Shown: positions 13,501 to 22,194, counted from the stretch's first letter. The stretch: 64,000 nt of DNA from Siphonodentalium dalli (GCA_032622095.1 CP136069.1:65001319-65065318); one strand, 5' to 3'. The notes: generated from the sequence alone by a model not told the origin. Numbers and translations: made by a program.

Positions 13501-16500
13501 TTGCAATGACCTCGAATATCACAATTTCTGGAAATTGTAGACCTATATGCAATGCCATTCCCGTTGCATGATTCGCGGCGAATACCGGTTATCCATGGTG
13601 TGTCACGGTAGTTCCTGGTGTGTCGCTGTGATCCATGGTGTGACGCGGTGGTTCGTGGTGTGTCGCCGTGATCCATGGTGTGTCGTCGTGGTTCGTGGTG
13701 TGTCGCGCTGATCCATGGTGTGTCGCGGTAGTTCGTTGTCGTAAGGTGTGAGGTTTTGATTATGCTGCCACCACTATGTAATTCATTACACCATATATAG
13801 CGATCGCTAATTTTCGCCACTCAAGCGTTTCTTGTTGAGTTGTTCGCTGAATCACTCTCGCGGTGTTGGGTGTTTTCCTTATCGAACACTTTTTACATTA
13901 TGTAATAGCTTGTTCACATCTTCATACAATAAGTATAGTCTAAATTTTCAATGGATTTGGTACCCATAATACAAAATGAGTATTCAATTACTCTAGAAAT
14001 GTGTCACTCCGGAAGCTCACAACTTGAACTAAGTGCCTGTCACCTACGCTGATGTCATTTAGAGACGCCCAGATCGTGCTGAAATTAGGACCATTTATAG
14101 ATGTCTACGGATATAGTGTAAATAATGTGGTATATATTTATACACGGAGTTGACTCCAGATTGTCTCTTCGTATCATATTCAGGGCGTTTGGTTGAATGT
14201 GACCAATAGTAACACTTGGAAAATTTAAACACTCGCCTATTCGTAATATCTTAACATAATATTCTGATCGTTTTAGAATTGAGTGGAAATATACGTTCAG
14301 TAATCAAAATGATTGAAGATTTAATTTGAATTTATTTAATATTATGTTTATTTTTTCAGGTTTTATGTGTTATAACAACTCCAATCAGCTTAATTATTAG
14401 CAACCAGCAAGATGCCGCCTTCGCCTTCGTTGCCTTGGCGATAGCTCTATGTAGTTTCATATCACTCAGCCTTATTTTCTTACCAAAGGTATGTCACTGA
14501 TATATAGATATATTGACAGATATGCCCATAATTCACACCGTTTATGTAGAAAGGGTTGGACCACGTTGCAGATGATATTACATGTTCACTTCTCAAGATG
14601 ATTAAGAATGTATGTTGGTCAGCCATATTATTAAAGGTCTGAATATTGTCGTTAATTTCCTAGATTTATATAAATGGTAGTGTTCTTCGGTTTCTACATC
14701 TATTCCACACTTTTTGCAATTCTCTTATCAGCGGGTACTTTAGGTTGTTTGTGTCTGCCTTTTTTATACACATTCCTCGCTCTCTGACTTTGCGGCAGCT
14801 CTACATGAATGTAGTTTCGCATCACTCAGCCTTATATTGTCTTACCAAAGGTATGTGACTATGTGCCTGTACTAGGCTGTACACCTCATTCTGTTGACTT
14901 GTCGACAGCTCTAGATGAACTTTGATATAACTCAGTCTTGTGTCCTTACCAATACAAGGTAATATGTGTGCCACTATACTGTATGCGTCGCAACGGAGTG
15001 CTTTAAACTATAATGTAGAGTATATCTAGTGAATTGTATACATATCGAAAATGATGTCACGGGTGAGCGAGACTACGTGCGTTAACGAAATTGAATTCTC
15101 ATATTTTCTCAAAAGGGTTATCTCTTTCATCCCTATCATTGATACAGGCTCGTATACATACATTTATATAGCGCGTATGAATACATAATACGGTCGTTAA
15201 AGTGACATAATTCACTAGTGAAATTATCGTTTATAATCACTCGAGAAATCAAGGTAAATAATTTAGGAATGTAATAAGGTAAATTAATTTATAATGTATT
15301 TCTAAATAATATTTTCGTTTTTCACAGATACTAGAATTCATTCGACACCCTCATAATCAAGGTAAATCACTTAAGAATGTAATAAGGTAAATTAATTTAT
15401 AAAGTATTTCTAAATAATATTTTCGTTTTTCACAGATACTAGAAATCGTTCGACACCCTCATAAAGGTAATGTAGATCTGAAAAATACGTCAGAGTCAAT
15501 GGTCAGTAAAGAGGAGGAGGAGAAACACAGGCATATCACGAAAGAGAACGAGGAGCTCAAAACTCAAATCTCGGATGTAAGTTAACCTTTAGATTCTAAA
15601 TGGATTATCCCACCCAGTTATAAAAGTAAATATTGGAATGGTCTATTATTCATTTGGGTGCGGTGTTCGGGTAGAAATTAGCAGACGACAATATGACAAA
15701 AAGATAATACAAGTATTTATATTCTTTGGTGGGAAATGCTCAGGCAATAAGTTCAACAAATGACATATTTGTTGAAATCATTATCTGAGGTAGCAATACA
15801 CAATTTCTGGCCATTTTCACCATTTTGATTGGGTACTGTACTACGACCTTCTGCTGCGCCATGGTCATTGATAAACAGCACATGAGTGCTTGGTTACAAG
15901 ATACAGAAATGGTCAGAGTATTATCTGTCTGTCTTTTGAAAGGAATTGTCTAATCACAAGATGAATTAACTCCCTTAGACTAGCTTAGAAAAAATCTTCA
16001 TTTTAAAAAATTTTGACCGAAATTGGTCGTCTTCGGTCGCATAGCTAACCATGACAGCGAATGTCAGTCTATAATCACCTTATGAGCTGATATAACCTAG
16101 ATATATGTAAGATATATTTAAAAAAAATGTAAAATGTAGAAATTTTGTCTTGGAAGAACGGACGACTGTTTTCAAGAGAGAGAAATCGAGCTCTTTTCCA
16201 GTGGAGTACCAAACAGAGCTGGCCGACATCAGATTCCAAAAACATGCTTCGTATTCAAACATCATTCCATTTTGTATACTATGGAACCTTTATAAAATAA
16301 TTAAGCCATCAAACCATTACTTCCAGACATAACAGAAGCCAAACTGACAGTTATAGCCCTTATATGATTAAAATCCTATTTTTCAGCCCTCCTGCAAACC
16401 ACGAAATCGTGTATTGCTACCTGAACAGTTCATAAAGGAACTACTCGTCAATGAGTATTTATCATAGAAATTGTTAATTCATTCCACACCGCATGTCCAT

Positions 16501-18341
16501 GATGAATATATATTTATTATAAATTATAATGTTCTCCGCACATCTGAAAGGGTTAAAGTGGTGGGCAACATTCCACCAAGGTGGTCAAACAGGTCTAGCT
16601 TATCGTTATCGACGGCTATTGATTTATATTACATGTACGCATTGCCGCCAGCTGTTGTTGCTATAATTGATGTGTGTCATAACTTATATATCTACACCAT
16701 AAAAATAAAACCACATCAGTGGGGATTCCAATTGCACCAGCTGGCGGAATATCCAAGAAAGCTATGGAAGCACATGTGCATGCACCTGTGCAGAACACTC
16801 TAACCAATGCCATGTGATCATCTTTTCTCCACAAGGATCGTCGCTCACGGTAGCATTATCACAAGCAATGGGATCCGAATTCTCCTTTTCAGAATTATAA
16901 TCCGTTGGGGTGCGTACCACATAACGTTCGAATAATAATAGAGTTCAAAAGTTAAACTTTGCTCAGATGATTGAGTCGAGTGGCATTCTGCCTACTGAAA
17001 TTCACCACAATTTTATTAGACAGGCAACCGATTGAGAATATTTTCCCATTAGTTCCATAGACAATGACTTTTTGAATGTGTAATTAAATTTACCTTTCTG
17101 TAATTGAATTCGCCTTGTTACTGCAGTTCGGCGACGAATGTCCATGTTAATCGCAGTTACGGCAACACAATAAACCATTTCTAGATTATTGTTCGCGCAA
17201 TGAGTTAATCCACTTGCGTTTTGAGTAGAGTTACATGTTTGGTGGGTTTGCTTCACTGCAGGCTTCAATATAAAGGTATGCGACACGGGCTAATGTAAAT
17301 TAAAATGGCTATTTTCGTATGCTGTACATCCGAATTGGCAAGATATAACTGGAAAAGAGAACTTGTTGGCGAAATCATTGTCGTAATCCGGGCAGATGAA
17401 TGCCAGGTGCTTGATTGTGTTCAAAATAGGGACTAATGGTACATGTACGTTCATACACTGGAATTTGTCACGGCATTTTTTGCGGGAATTTTCTCATAGA
17501 AAACCCTATATGGTGCTAGAATATGAACGGCAAAATGCATATAACACGCATACCAAATCTTAACGGAATTATATGTAGAATTGCGATAGTTCCACATGTA
17601 AGAGTGCTACTAGCACATTGCCTTAAAAATGTATGATTGATTCTTGCCAGATAATTGCATGCTATTTACAGGCAAATTACTTCTCATGTAATTAGATGGG
17701 TTACATATGCATTTTATAACCATTTTTGCATTCAGGTTCTGACACATTGTAGATTGCCTGACAAATTTGCGAGTGTAATAACGTACCATATAAAGGTTTA
17801 TAATTTTGAGTTTTCTAAAAAAAGATTCGAAATATTTGTATTTTCCTCAATATTAGTCTATTTTTTCATTCTTCCAGTGAAGACACTGGCCGAGCAGGAC
17901 CTTATGGATTTGAATCATTGACATATTATGTGACCTTAAATTTGTGAACCGACTGATGCAACTGGTATAACACATATGGACTAATTTTTATTAAAATCGG
18001 AGGCGCATATTTAACTGGTTAATATTTATTTTCAGATGGAGGAGAAAGTGAAGGAGCTGAATGTTCGTCTTCACCAAAAATCACAGCAACGAATTCAGTT
18101 CAATATTCCTCAACACGAAGACTCAATACCTCACACAGGCCAAGTGGTGGCACATAATTGTATACAAGTTCCAAATAGGATTGTAGTTAATGCTGTTCAC
18201 AATTCCCATACGTTACGGACTCCGGAAGACGAGGCGTTGGTCGGTGAGGACCATAACTCAGATTCTGGCCTCGCTAGCGGATCCGTTGCTACTAAAAGTT
18301 CGAAGACATCTACCACGTCAGACTTAGAGCCGTTTTGTTAG
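4367..18341 (+). CDS. GABBR1: GABA-B receptor subunit 1-like, 3' part of gene (8 exons)
   Basis: Class C GPCR for GABA in the plasma membrane; the family acts as a heterodimer coupled to Gi/o. The visible coding parts are 4367-4517, 5854-5986, 7657-7764, 11720-11921, 13112-13239, 14360-14488, 15436-15576 and 18036-18341, together about 431 codons. All junctions are GT-AG and the reading frame is continuous. They encode TM1 to TM7, then a coiled coil, then a low-complexity tail. Subunit 1 affinity is shown by motifs such as LPQLEHC before TM5, YKG and FLAYET in TM5, and QQDAAFAF before TM7. The extracellular ligand-binding domain is not in the window. The RSRR ER-retention motif that follows the coiled coil in mammalian subunit 1 is not visible. 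Assignment to the family is firm; the subunit call is probable. Confidence 0.93.
4518..5145 (+). repeat. Minisatellite of about 51 bp at the 5' end of the intron, each unit carrying a donor-like motif
   Basis: About 13 imperfect units of 45-57 bp, each with a variant of GGTATGTTGGTATA followed by GTGAATCCACATATTATAAAATGT. The first unit contains the real 5' splice site of the TM1 exon, so the array apparently arose by tandem duplication of the exon/intron junction. Open frames on either strand here are repeat artefacts. Confidence 0.85.
5146..5853 (+). other. Intron remainder (TM1 to TM2 exons)
   Basis: No further exon or repeat recognised. It ends with the acceptor tract CTTGTTTTTTCCCAG. 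Confidence 0.6.
5854..5986 (+). CDS. GABBR1: GABBR1-like exon: intracellular loop 1 and TM2
   Basis: The exon completes the Arg codon split with the previous exon and ends in phase 0 before GTTAGC. It encodes [13 protein letters not shown] (compare the conserved SQPNLNNLTAVGC of subunit 1), TM2, the conserved GLDG turn, and the Cys near the top of TM3 that forms the class C extracellular disulfide. Confidence 0.92.
5987..7656 (+). other. Intron (TM2 to TM3 exons)
   Basis: 1670 bp. No mobile element could be delimited. Short open frames at 6380-6685 and 7073-7330 lack recognisable domains and are not called. Confidence 0.6.
7657..7764 (+). CDS. GABBR1: GABBR1-like exon: TM3
   Basis: 108 bp, phase 0 on both sides, acceptor ATATTCCAG, donor AAAG|GTAAGG. 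It encodes the TM3 helix with the conserved GSMFSKIW segment and the start of intracellular loop 2 (MTKKDRK). Confidence 0.92.
7770..8153 (+). repeat. Dispersed repeat R1, copy 2 (intronic)
   Basis: Second copy of the R1 family, beginning only about 5 bp inside the intron after the TM3 exon donor. A short frame reading through from the exon into the repeat would give an aberrant C-terminus if the intron were retained. Confidence 0.75.
8154..11719 (+). other. Intron (TM3 to TM4 exons)
   Basis: About 3.6 kb. The part at 8360-9030 is rich in scattered TTAGTCAT/ATGACTAA motifs in both orientations. A G homopolymer sits at about 11010-11026. Tandem repeats at 9770-10720 are listed separately. No exon is missing from the reading frame here. 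Confidence 0.6.
9770..10720. repeat. Degenerate direct repeats of about 170-250 bp plus ACAGACAGACGG-type tail
   Basis: Units start GTGCGCAA(G/A)TTC(C/A)CATGCTGG and contain GTGCCAAGTT and TACAG(A/G)CT(C/T)GG. Two good copies lie at 10231-10402 and 10403-10560, with a diverged one at about 9770-10020. The CGCACGCACGGACG and ACAGACAGACGGACGG stretches resemble the ends of interspersed repeats common in marine invertebrates. The open frames here overlap each other and are not genes. Confidence 0.6.
11720..11921 (+). CDS. GABBR1: GABBR1-like exon: TM4 and extracellular loop 2
   Basis: 202 bp, starting phase 0 after CTTATTGTAG and ending one base into a Gly codon before GTGAGT. It encodes TM4, the conserved W[11 protein letters not shown] segment, an acidic loop, and LPQLEHC, whose Cys pairs with the TM3 Cys in this family. 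Confidence 0.92.
11922..13111 (+). other. Intron with internal duplication and poly-C tracts
   Basis: Two related segments of about 200-300 bp (about 12130-12520 and 12560-12810) share AGTATTAAATTTCCAT, a C homopolymer (12248-12256, about 12468-12478, about 12669-12683) and GGGGACATGGTGATTTGA. R2 copy 2 lies at about 12826-12980. No coding content is recognised. Confidence 0.55.
12826..12980 (+). repeat. Dispersed repeat R2, copy 2
   Basis: Aligns with 855-1037: GTTCAACAAACAATGG, ATCTGTCGTTTGCT, AATAGACCATTCC and TATAGAAAGGGTTAA blocks occur in the same order. Confidence 0.6.
13112..13239 (+). CDS. GABBR1: GABBR1-like exon: TM5 to start of TM6
   Basis: Acceptor TCATCCACAG; completes the split Gly codon and ends in phase 0 before GTAAGTAC. 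It encodes [18 protein letters not shown] (TM5, strongly conserved with subunit 1), intracellular loop 3, and VGMSIYNVV at the start of TM6. Confidence 0.93.
13240..14359 (+). other. Intron (TM5 to TM6/7 exons)
   Basis: It carries the terminal-inverted-repeat element at 13276-13893. The rest is anonymous and ends with the acceptor ATTTTTTCAG. Confidence 0.6.
13276..13893. mobile_element. TIR element of about 618 bp in the intron, carrying a GTGGTG-rich minisatellite
   Basis: The left end (13276-13303, containing GATAAGCAAAACACTCAACA) and right end (about 13863-13893, containing GTGTTGGGTGTTTTCCTTATC) are inverted copies with a few mismatches. Inside, 13600-13740 is a minisatellite of 21-bp half-units alternating GATCCATGGTGTGTCG and GTTCGTGGTGTGTCGC. 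The 120-codon frame over this array on the minus strand is a repeat artefact. Part of a related element is seen at about 37710-37900. Confidence 0.6.
14360..14488 (+). CDS. GABBR1: GABBR1-like exon: TM6 and TM7
   Basis: 129 bp, phase 0 at both ends, acceptor TTTTTTCAG, donor CCAAAG|GTATGT. It encodes TM6, the NQQDAAFAF motif before TM7, and TM7 ending FLPK, matching the subunit 1 pattern SQQDAAFAF...FVPK. Confidence 0.93.
14798..14860 (+). repeat. Pseudo-exon: duplicate of the TM7 exon 3' end with its donor site
   Basis: The sequence CATCACTCAGCCTTATATTG...CTTACCAAAGGTATGTGAC copies 14444-14497 with small indels. An upstream GCGGCAG could act as acceptor, but the resulting 52-bp exon would break the frame. 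A third, more decayed copy lies at 14908-14970 (CTCAGTCTTGTGTCCTTACC, then CAAGGTAATATG). Confidence 0.75.
14908..14970 (+). repeat. Second, more decayed copy of the TM7 exon 3' end
   Basis: Preceded like copy 14798-14860 by GACTT...CAGCTCTA and followed by a donor-like AAGGTAATATG. The lower similarity suggests an earlier or faster-decaying duplication. Confidence 0.6.
15251..15466 (+). repeat. 108-bp tandem duplication covering a 3' splice site and the start of an exon
   Basis: AAGGTAAAT at 15251 recurs at 15359, and TTTTTCACAG|ATACTAGAA at 15327/15328 recurs at 15435/15436, so the period is 108 bp. The first copy makes a potential 34-bp mini-exon (15328-15361, donor CAAG|GTAAATC). Its length is not a multiple of three, so including it would shift the frame. 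Confidence 0.85.
15436..15576 (+). CDS. GABBR1: GABBR1-like exon: start of cytoplasmic coiled coil
   Basis: 141 bp, 47 codons, phase 0 at both ends, donor GAT|GTAAGT. It encodes a basic juxtamembrane stretch ([10 protein letters not shown]), then [20 protein letters not shown]. This parallels the EEEKSRLLEKENRELEK coiled-coil start of subunit 1, through which the subunits dimerise. The downstream acceptor copy is chosen over the 15328 copy because only it keeps the frame. Confidence 0.9.
15577..18035 (+). other. Last intron
   Basis: 2459 bp. An inverted R2 copy occupies about 15590-15780. A short inverted pair (GCCGCCAGCTG near 16647 and CAGCTGGCGG near 16740) is present. Open frames at 16080-16803 and 17002-17921 show no known domain. 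The intron ends ATTTATTTTCAG. Confidence 0.6.
15590..15780 (-). repeat. Dispersed repeat R2, copy 3 (inverted)
   Basis: Reverse complement of the family seen at 855-1037: AACCTTTA...GGAATGGTCTATTATTCA, then CAGACGACAATATG and AATAAGTTCAACAAA. Confidence 0.6.
18036..18341 (+). CDS. GABBR1: GABBR1-like last exon: end of coiled coil and C-terminal tail
   Basis: Acceptor TTATTTTCAG, phase 0, 101 codons then TAG at 18339-18341. It begins [15 protein letters not shown], which continues the heptads of the previous exon and matches EKEERVSELRHQL of subunit 1. The initial Met is internal, not a start. The RSRR motif expected soon after the coiled coil in mammals is replaced by KSQQRIQF. The tail is Ser/Thr/Asp rich and ends DLEPFC, with no obvious PDZ ligand. 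Confidence 0.9.
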   Translation: MEEKVKELNVRLHQKSQQRIQFNIPQHEDSIPHTGQVVAHNCIQVPNRIVVNAVHNSHTLRTPEDEALVGEDHNSDSGLASGSVATKSSKTSTTSDLEPFC

Positions 18342-19778
18342 CACTGTTTTTGGGAGTTATATTGTTTGTATTTTCGCGAACCGTCGGCATTTATGTGTCA
18401 AGATAATTCTCGTGAAATTACGTCGCATGGAGAAATTGCAATTCTGGAGTTCATGTGTGGATACATCGAAACAGATTTAATCTAGGTCGTTGATTGCCAA
18501 CACATGTGGCGTAGGGATAAATCCAGGCTCATTTGTAGAGTCTCCTAACAATATTCACAAATGTTGGGATTGATGCTGTGTCTATTGTAAAATGAGAATT
18601 CGCTATCGTCAGGTCTAAGAATATGGTGCCGGATATTTAGAAAATGATGTCCCCCAGATAGTGAAGTTAGTACGAGGTAGCGTCACCAAATTGATCCCAC
18701 GTGGACCTCATTCTGCATGGCCACATCTGCTGTGCGAGACCTATACTTCTTTGTGAATAAGTTTCTAAAGAAACTAGAACAACTCGTCAATTTGATAATA
18801 AAGATAATTTCCAGAGAAGATGAGGCATAAGCAGAATGAGGTCACCAGATTGTGAATTTAGTAATGCTAACACGATGTGCGGTGTAGCGACACTAAATAC
18901 ACCCCCTGGGGACCTCATTCTGCAAATGTCCGGTACCATATTCTCAGGCCTGCCTATCGTTAAAGATGCTATAACTCTTTCGGTCAACAGTTCCAACAAC
19001 AACAAGAGTTCCTCTTAAACCCGCCGTGAGTTATTATTCTCAGATAATCACTGCATCAAACTTGGAATTTAATTTCATTTAAACGTCACCTATTATCCAT
19101 TTCTAGCTTTACTGCAACACGGATCACGTAAATTTCAACAAATTCAAAAACAAAATATGAGATATACGCTGGATTGACGGACAGTTATTCTTCCACATTT
19201 ATGAATGCTTTAAATTTCAAGTATGCGTGCAGTATACGCCTAATTATATATTCAAAATAAATCTATAGCGGATACATTTATACCCACGTCTACGTGCCAT
19301 TTACGAGGAACTTAATAAATTCATTATCATGCATCTTAAAAATCAGCTTAATCCATATAATAGACAGCATTTTCATGTCACCCAACGCACAACTTTGGTG
19401 ATTAATGTAAGCCATTGATCTGAAAATAGATCGAAATTTGTAAATTCGGCACGATAAAATCATAAGCAATGTTCAAAAATAGGATAACTGCAAAGAGGAT
19501 ATTGCCTGGAAAATAGAAATAGAAAATATCCATTACACACATATATACAAATTGCATAAATTTCTACATGTGTTCACACTCACTTCGAATTAACTATTAA
19601 GAACAGTTCGCAGCATTTTTCCACACAAAGTATGCACATCGCAGGTGGTCGGCTCTAAACTACAACTGACCACTTACTTTTATTGGAGCCGCCCTGAGTG
19701 AGCACATTTCAGTTTTTCCCTTCACCAAAAAACGTAACCACGTGACATATATATCAGACTCACCACAACCTATTGACA
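18342..19778 (+). other. 3' UTR and intergenic sequence up to element 1
   Basis: Candidate poly(A) signals AATAAA occur at 18797-18802 and near 19255; I cannot tell which is used. An inverted-repeat MITE occupies 18599-18966. No further gene is seen before the TATATA target site at 19779. Confidence 0.5.
18599..18966. mobile_element. Foldback MITE of about 368 bp
   Basis: The left arm (about 18599-18720) and right arm (about 18831-18966) are imperfect inverted copies. Paired blocks are CTATCGTCAGGTCTAAGAATATGGT with ACCATATTCTCAGGCCTG, and GACCTCATTCTGCA with GCAGAATGAGGTC. The short complementary open frames inside are hairpin artefacts. Confidence 0.6.
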
Positions 19779-19784
19779 TATATA
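19779..19784. repeat. Target-site duplication TATATA (left of element 1)
   Basis: The identical hexamer follows the right end of element 1 at 28970-28975. Because the hexamer is its own reverse complement, it makes the inverted repeat look 6 bp longer on each side than the element itself. Confidence 0.8.
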
Positions 19785-19859
19785 AGAAGAATAGGCGTCT
19801 CGTTGGATCCACTTCTAAAAATAGAATCTTTGGGGTCTAAAATTGGTTGTACTAAAATA

Positions 19860-20035
19860 TTCCCAAAATATCAAAACCCAAAAATTATTTTTCCAAAAAA
19901 AAAATTTCAAAAATTTCAAAAATTATTTTTTCCAAAAAATTTCAAAATCCCAAAACTTCCAAAAAATTTTAAAACCCCAAAATTTTAAAATTTCAAAACC
20001 CTCCAAAATTATTTCTCTAAAAAAAAAGTTTAAAT
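19860..20035. repeat. Subterminal A/T-rich repeats of element 1, left arm
   Basis: Iterated TTTCAAAAATTTC and CCAAAAATTATTTTTCC motifs within 250 bp of the end. A short block of the same type occurs at about 20870-20910, and all are mirrored at 28717-28895. Such subterminal repeats often bind transposition or replication proteins; that is inference here. Lys/Phe/Asn-rich frames through it are artefacts. Confidence 0.6.
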
Positions 20036-20168
20036 AAAAAATTTATAACGAGTTTTAGGTTTCTTATAATCTCGATATTAAAAAAATGTCGAATGTTAAA
20101 TTATTTGCGTGTAATATCTTTCGTTATTTTTTTTTGTTCAACCAATGTTTCAATGTATTTATTAATCG

Positions 20169-20456
20169 ATGTTTAGAAATAGCTTTATTGGACATTGTGA
20201 CCATCGATATGAATGCATACATTCCAGTGTTTTATCGGACGCAGTTCATATAATTGTCATACCTGAAAATAGACACTATTACTTTTACATAAATAATAAA
20301 GAGCGTTTATTCTTTACACTCTCTCTATCCCATATGACAGGTGTGTATTATCGTGAATTATTGGAAGTATTGAGACTAACGGTCGAAAATTGTAATGTGA
20401 AATTACCAACCCTCCAGAATGAATTGTCATATTCGCTGGAACATATTTTCAAGTAA
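20169..20456 (+). CDS. Element 1 small protein, 95 aa, left-arm copy
   Basis: An open frame reading inward from the element end. The identical 95-residue frame exists in the right arm (28298-28585, minus strand). No transmembrane segment or known motif is seen; it begins MFRNSFIGHCDHRYEC and its C-terminal half could form helices (YYRELLEVLRLTVENC). A related but broken segment occurs in element 2 near 54690-54790 (KQRSLFIF, then YREILEELLEE in a different frame). This resemblance at a comparable place in both elements argues for a real gene. Function unknown. Confidence 0.5.
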   Translation: MFRNSFIGHCDHRYECIHSSVLSDAVHIIVIPENRHYYFYINNKERLFFTLSLSHMTGVYYRELLEVLRLTVENCNVKLPTLQNELSYSLEHIFK

Positions 20457-20793
20457 TCACACGCGACATTGGTGGTAACAATGTGTCTTTCACACCTTTG
20501 CTTTACCAAATGAATTATATTATTTCCCCGTTATATGCTATTCAGAAAACATATCGATTTAATGTCTGAACAAACGGGTTAGTATCAATTAAGGTTGATA
20601 AACTGTGTCATTCACACGATAATTAGTTAGCCAAAAACATGCATACGTCCAGGACACTCAATTATAGAAATTGCTTTGATGACATTGTTATAACAACATT
20701 ACGTAATAACCACTTATCACTCCAGTCACACTTACGATCATTTTGTATACCGAAAACTCCAGTTAGCACCGATGAGGCAACATTATATCACTG

Positions 20794-20868
20794 CTCATTG
20801 ATCTCACGTAAATAATACTCTTAGTTGTTCCAATAAAATAGTTATCAAATTCGATCACCAATAGATTT
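20794..20868 (+). promoter_or_regulatory. 75-bp conserved non-coding box, element 1 left arm
   Basis: It starts CTCATTGATCTCACGTAAAT and ends TCGATCACCAATAGATTT. It is essentially identical at 27879-27953 (inverted), 55626-55700 and 60508-60582 (inverted), although the sequence around it differs strongly between elements 1 and 2. It includes CCAATAAAATAG. Replication-origin, packaging or promoter/poly(A) roles are all possible. Confidence 0.65.
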
Positions 20869-20952
20869 TACTTTCAAAAATTTCCAAAACTTCAAAAATT
20901 TCAATACAATGAAGATGACGAAAAGTTACCTATAATTCTGCTGTGGTTAAGC

Positions 20953-20976
20953 CACAACAACAACAACAACAACACC

Positions 20977-21010
<34 letters not shown>

Positions 21011-21106
21011 GTCACCAAGCGACATAACATCCTGTTTTGATGATCCAATGGCCAATGTCCATGAAGATTTTATTTCCGATGCAAGTCATATTTCAGACTA
21101 ACTCCT
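20953..21106 (+). pseudogene. Truncated, inverted fragment of the ATPase gene, left arm
   Basis: It encodes a poly-Q run followed by SDITSCFDDPMANVHEDFI, which equals residues 76-94 of the ATPase, then diverges and stops before any Walker A motif. It lies on the strand opposite to the full gene of the same arm and is bounded by direct repeats of about 33 bp (20920-20952 and 21107-21139, containing GAAAAGTTACCTATAATTC). The mirrored copy is at about 27648-27801. Confidence 0.75.
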
Positions 21107-21184
21107 GAAAAGTTACCTATAATTCTGCTGTGGTTAAGCAGTCCATTATTTAGGGCATACCTGTATGTAGGCCTACCAGTGGAT

Positions 21185-21420
21185 GAATAGTCTGCCGGAG
21201 AAGTACTGTGTAGACAGGTCTTGTCGGTAAGAAAGTCAGACGAGTAGTGAAGGCTCGGCTATTAAAACATAGTAATGCGATAGCGAACATCAAACGAGTC
21301 TGCGCACGCATATCTGTCAAAGGATACAATGGCAGTCATTGGTCAATTTATCCCCGGTGTCAGCTCAGTACAATAACAGTCATTGGTCAATTTATCCCCG
21401 GTGTCAGCTCAGTACACAAT
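21185..21420. repeat. Duplicate of the ATPase upstream region, with 39-bp tandem repeat
   Basis: AGTCTGCCGGAGAAG...CAAACGAGTCTG repeats the sequence upstream of the ATPase start (about 24000-24170). A tandem pair of about 39 bp (CATTGGTCAATTTATCCCCG type) sits at about 21337-21414. It is mirrored at 27300-27550 and also present upstream of the element 2 ATPase (58800-58980). Conservation at these places suggests a promoter or leader role. Confidence 0.6.
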
Positions 21421-21453
21421 CGGCACGAAGCCGGAGGTCATAATTACTCTTAC

Positions 21454-22003
21454 GAATGAAGAGCGTTGAACATATACGAAATTATTACACGAATGAACTG
21501 AAATTTATATTTCACATCTTACCAACAACAGATACAGACATAGTCATAGTGTTATACTATCTTACATGTACCCATGCTATGACATCATTCGAAGGGGCAA
21601 TACACTCAAGGAGTTAAAGTGACACGAAACAAGGGACGTGATGTAATATTGGTGTTTGAATCTTAAAGGAACACAAGACACTCTAAAGGGACACTCATTA
21701 TGAATGAATGTTAACAATACAAGCGCACGAATGAAGAGCGTTGAACATATACGAAATTACTACACGAATGAACTGAAATTTATATTTCACATCTTACCAA
21801 CAACAGATACAGACATAGGCATAGTGTTATACTATCTTACATGTACCCATGCTATGACATACTTAAAGGGGGATAATACACGCACGGTGTGGAATGTTAA
21901 AGTGACACGAAACAAGGGACGTGATGTAATATTGGTGTTTGAATATTAAAAGGAACACAAGACACTCTAAAGGGACACTCATTATGAATGAATGTTAACA
22001 ATA
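21454..22003 (+). repeat. 275-bp direct tandem repeat in the left arm (two units)
   Basis: GAATGAAGAGCGTTGAACA begins at 21454 and again at 21729. The second unit contains an 81-codon frame (21704-21949) that is also open in the right arm (26786-27031, minus strand, one residue different). The first unit is interrupted. Diverged copies lie in element 2 (about 56145-56420 and 59800-60060). Whether the 81-codon frame is translated is unclear. Confidence 0.7.
21704..21949 (+). CDS. Possible small protein, 81 aa, left-arm copy
   Basis: An open frame in the second 275-bp unit with no known domain. It contains KFIFHILPTTDTDIGIVLYY. Arm 2 keeps it open with a single residue change (V to A), but the first repeat unit and the element 2 copies are broken. 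It is a weak candidate that may be fortuitous. Confidence 0.25.
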   Translation: MNVNNTSARMKSVEHIRNYYTNELKFIFHILPTTDTDIGIVLYYLTCTHAMTYLKGDNTRTVWNVKVTRNKGRDVILVFEY

Positions 22004-22194
22004 CAAGCGCAGTGGTTGAAAGTTAAAATGACAGATCAATATTTAGGGGTCAAATTTTCGGGCACTTAATGCACCTTTTATCATTACGTATCGTTTCTCA
22101 CTCTACAATTCCCAATAATCCACACACTCTCTCCCCCCAGCTTATAGATATATAACGAAAACGAGAATATCATGTTGATGAAGTTTATTGAAAT

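Larger units (their letters stand above)
14489..15327 (+). other. Intron (TM7 exon to coiled-coil exon)
   Basis: It contains two degenerate copies of the preceding exon's 3' end (14798-14860 and 14908-14970) and the start of a 108-bp tandem duplication (from 15251). Nothing else is recognised. Confidence 0.6.

Noticed and set aside
13458-13820. A 120-codon minus-strand protein with repeated RHT-type motifs
   Set aside because: It is the translation of a 21-bp minisatellite inside a TIR element.
16471-16803. A 110-codon plus-strand frame in the last GABBR1 intron
   Set aside because: No domain and no splice context; the flanking exons join in frame without it.
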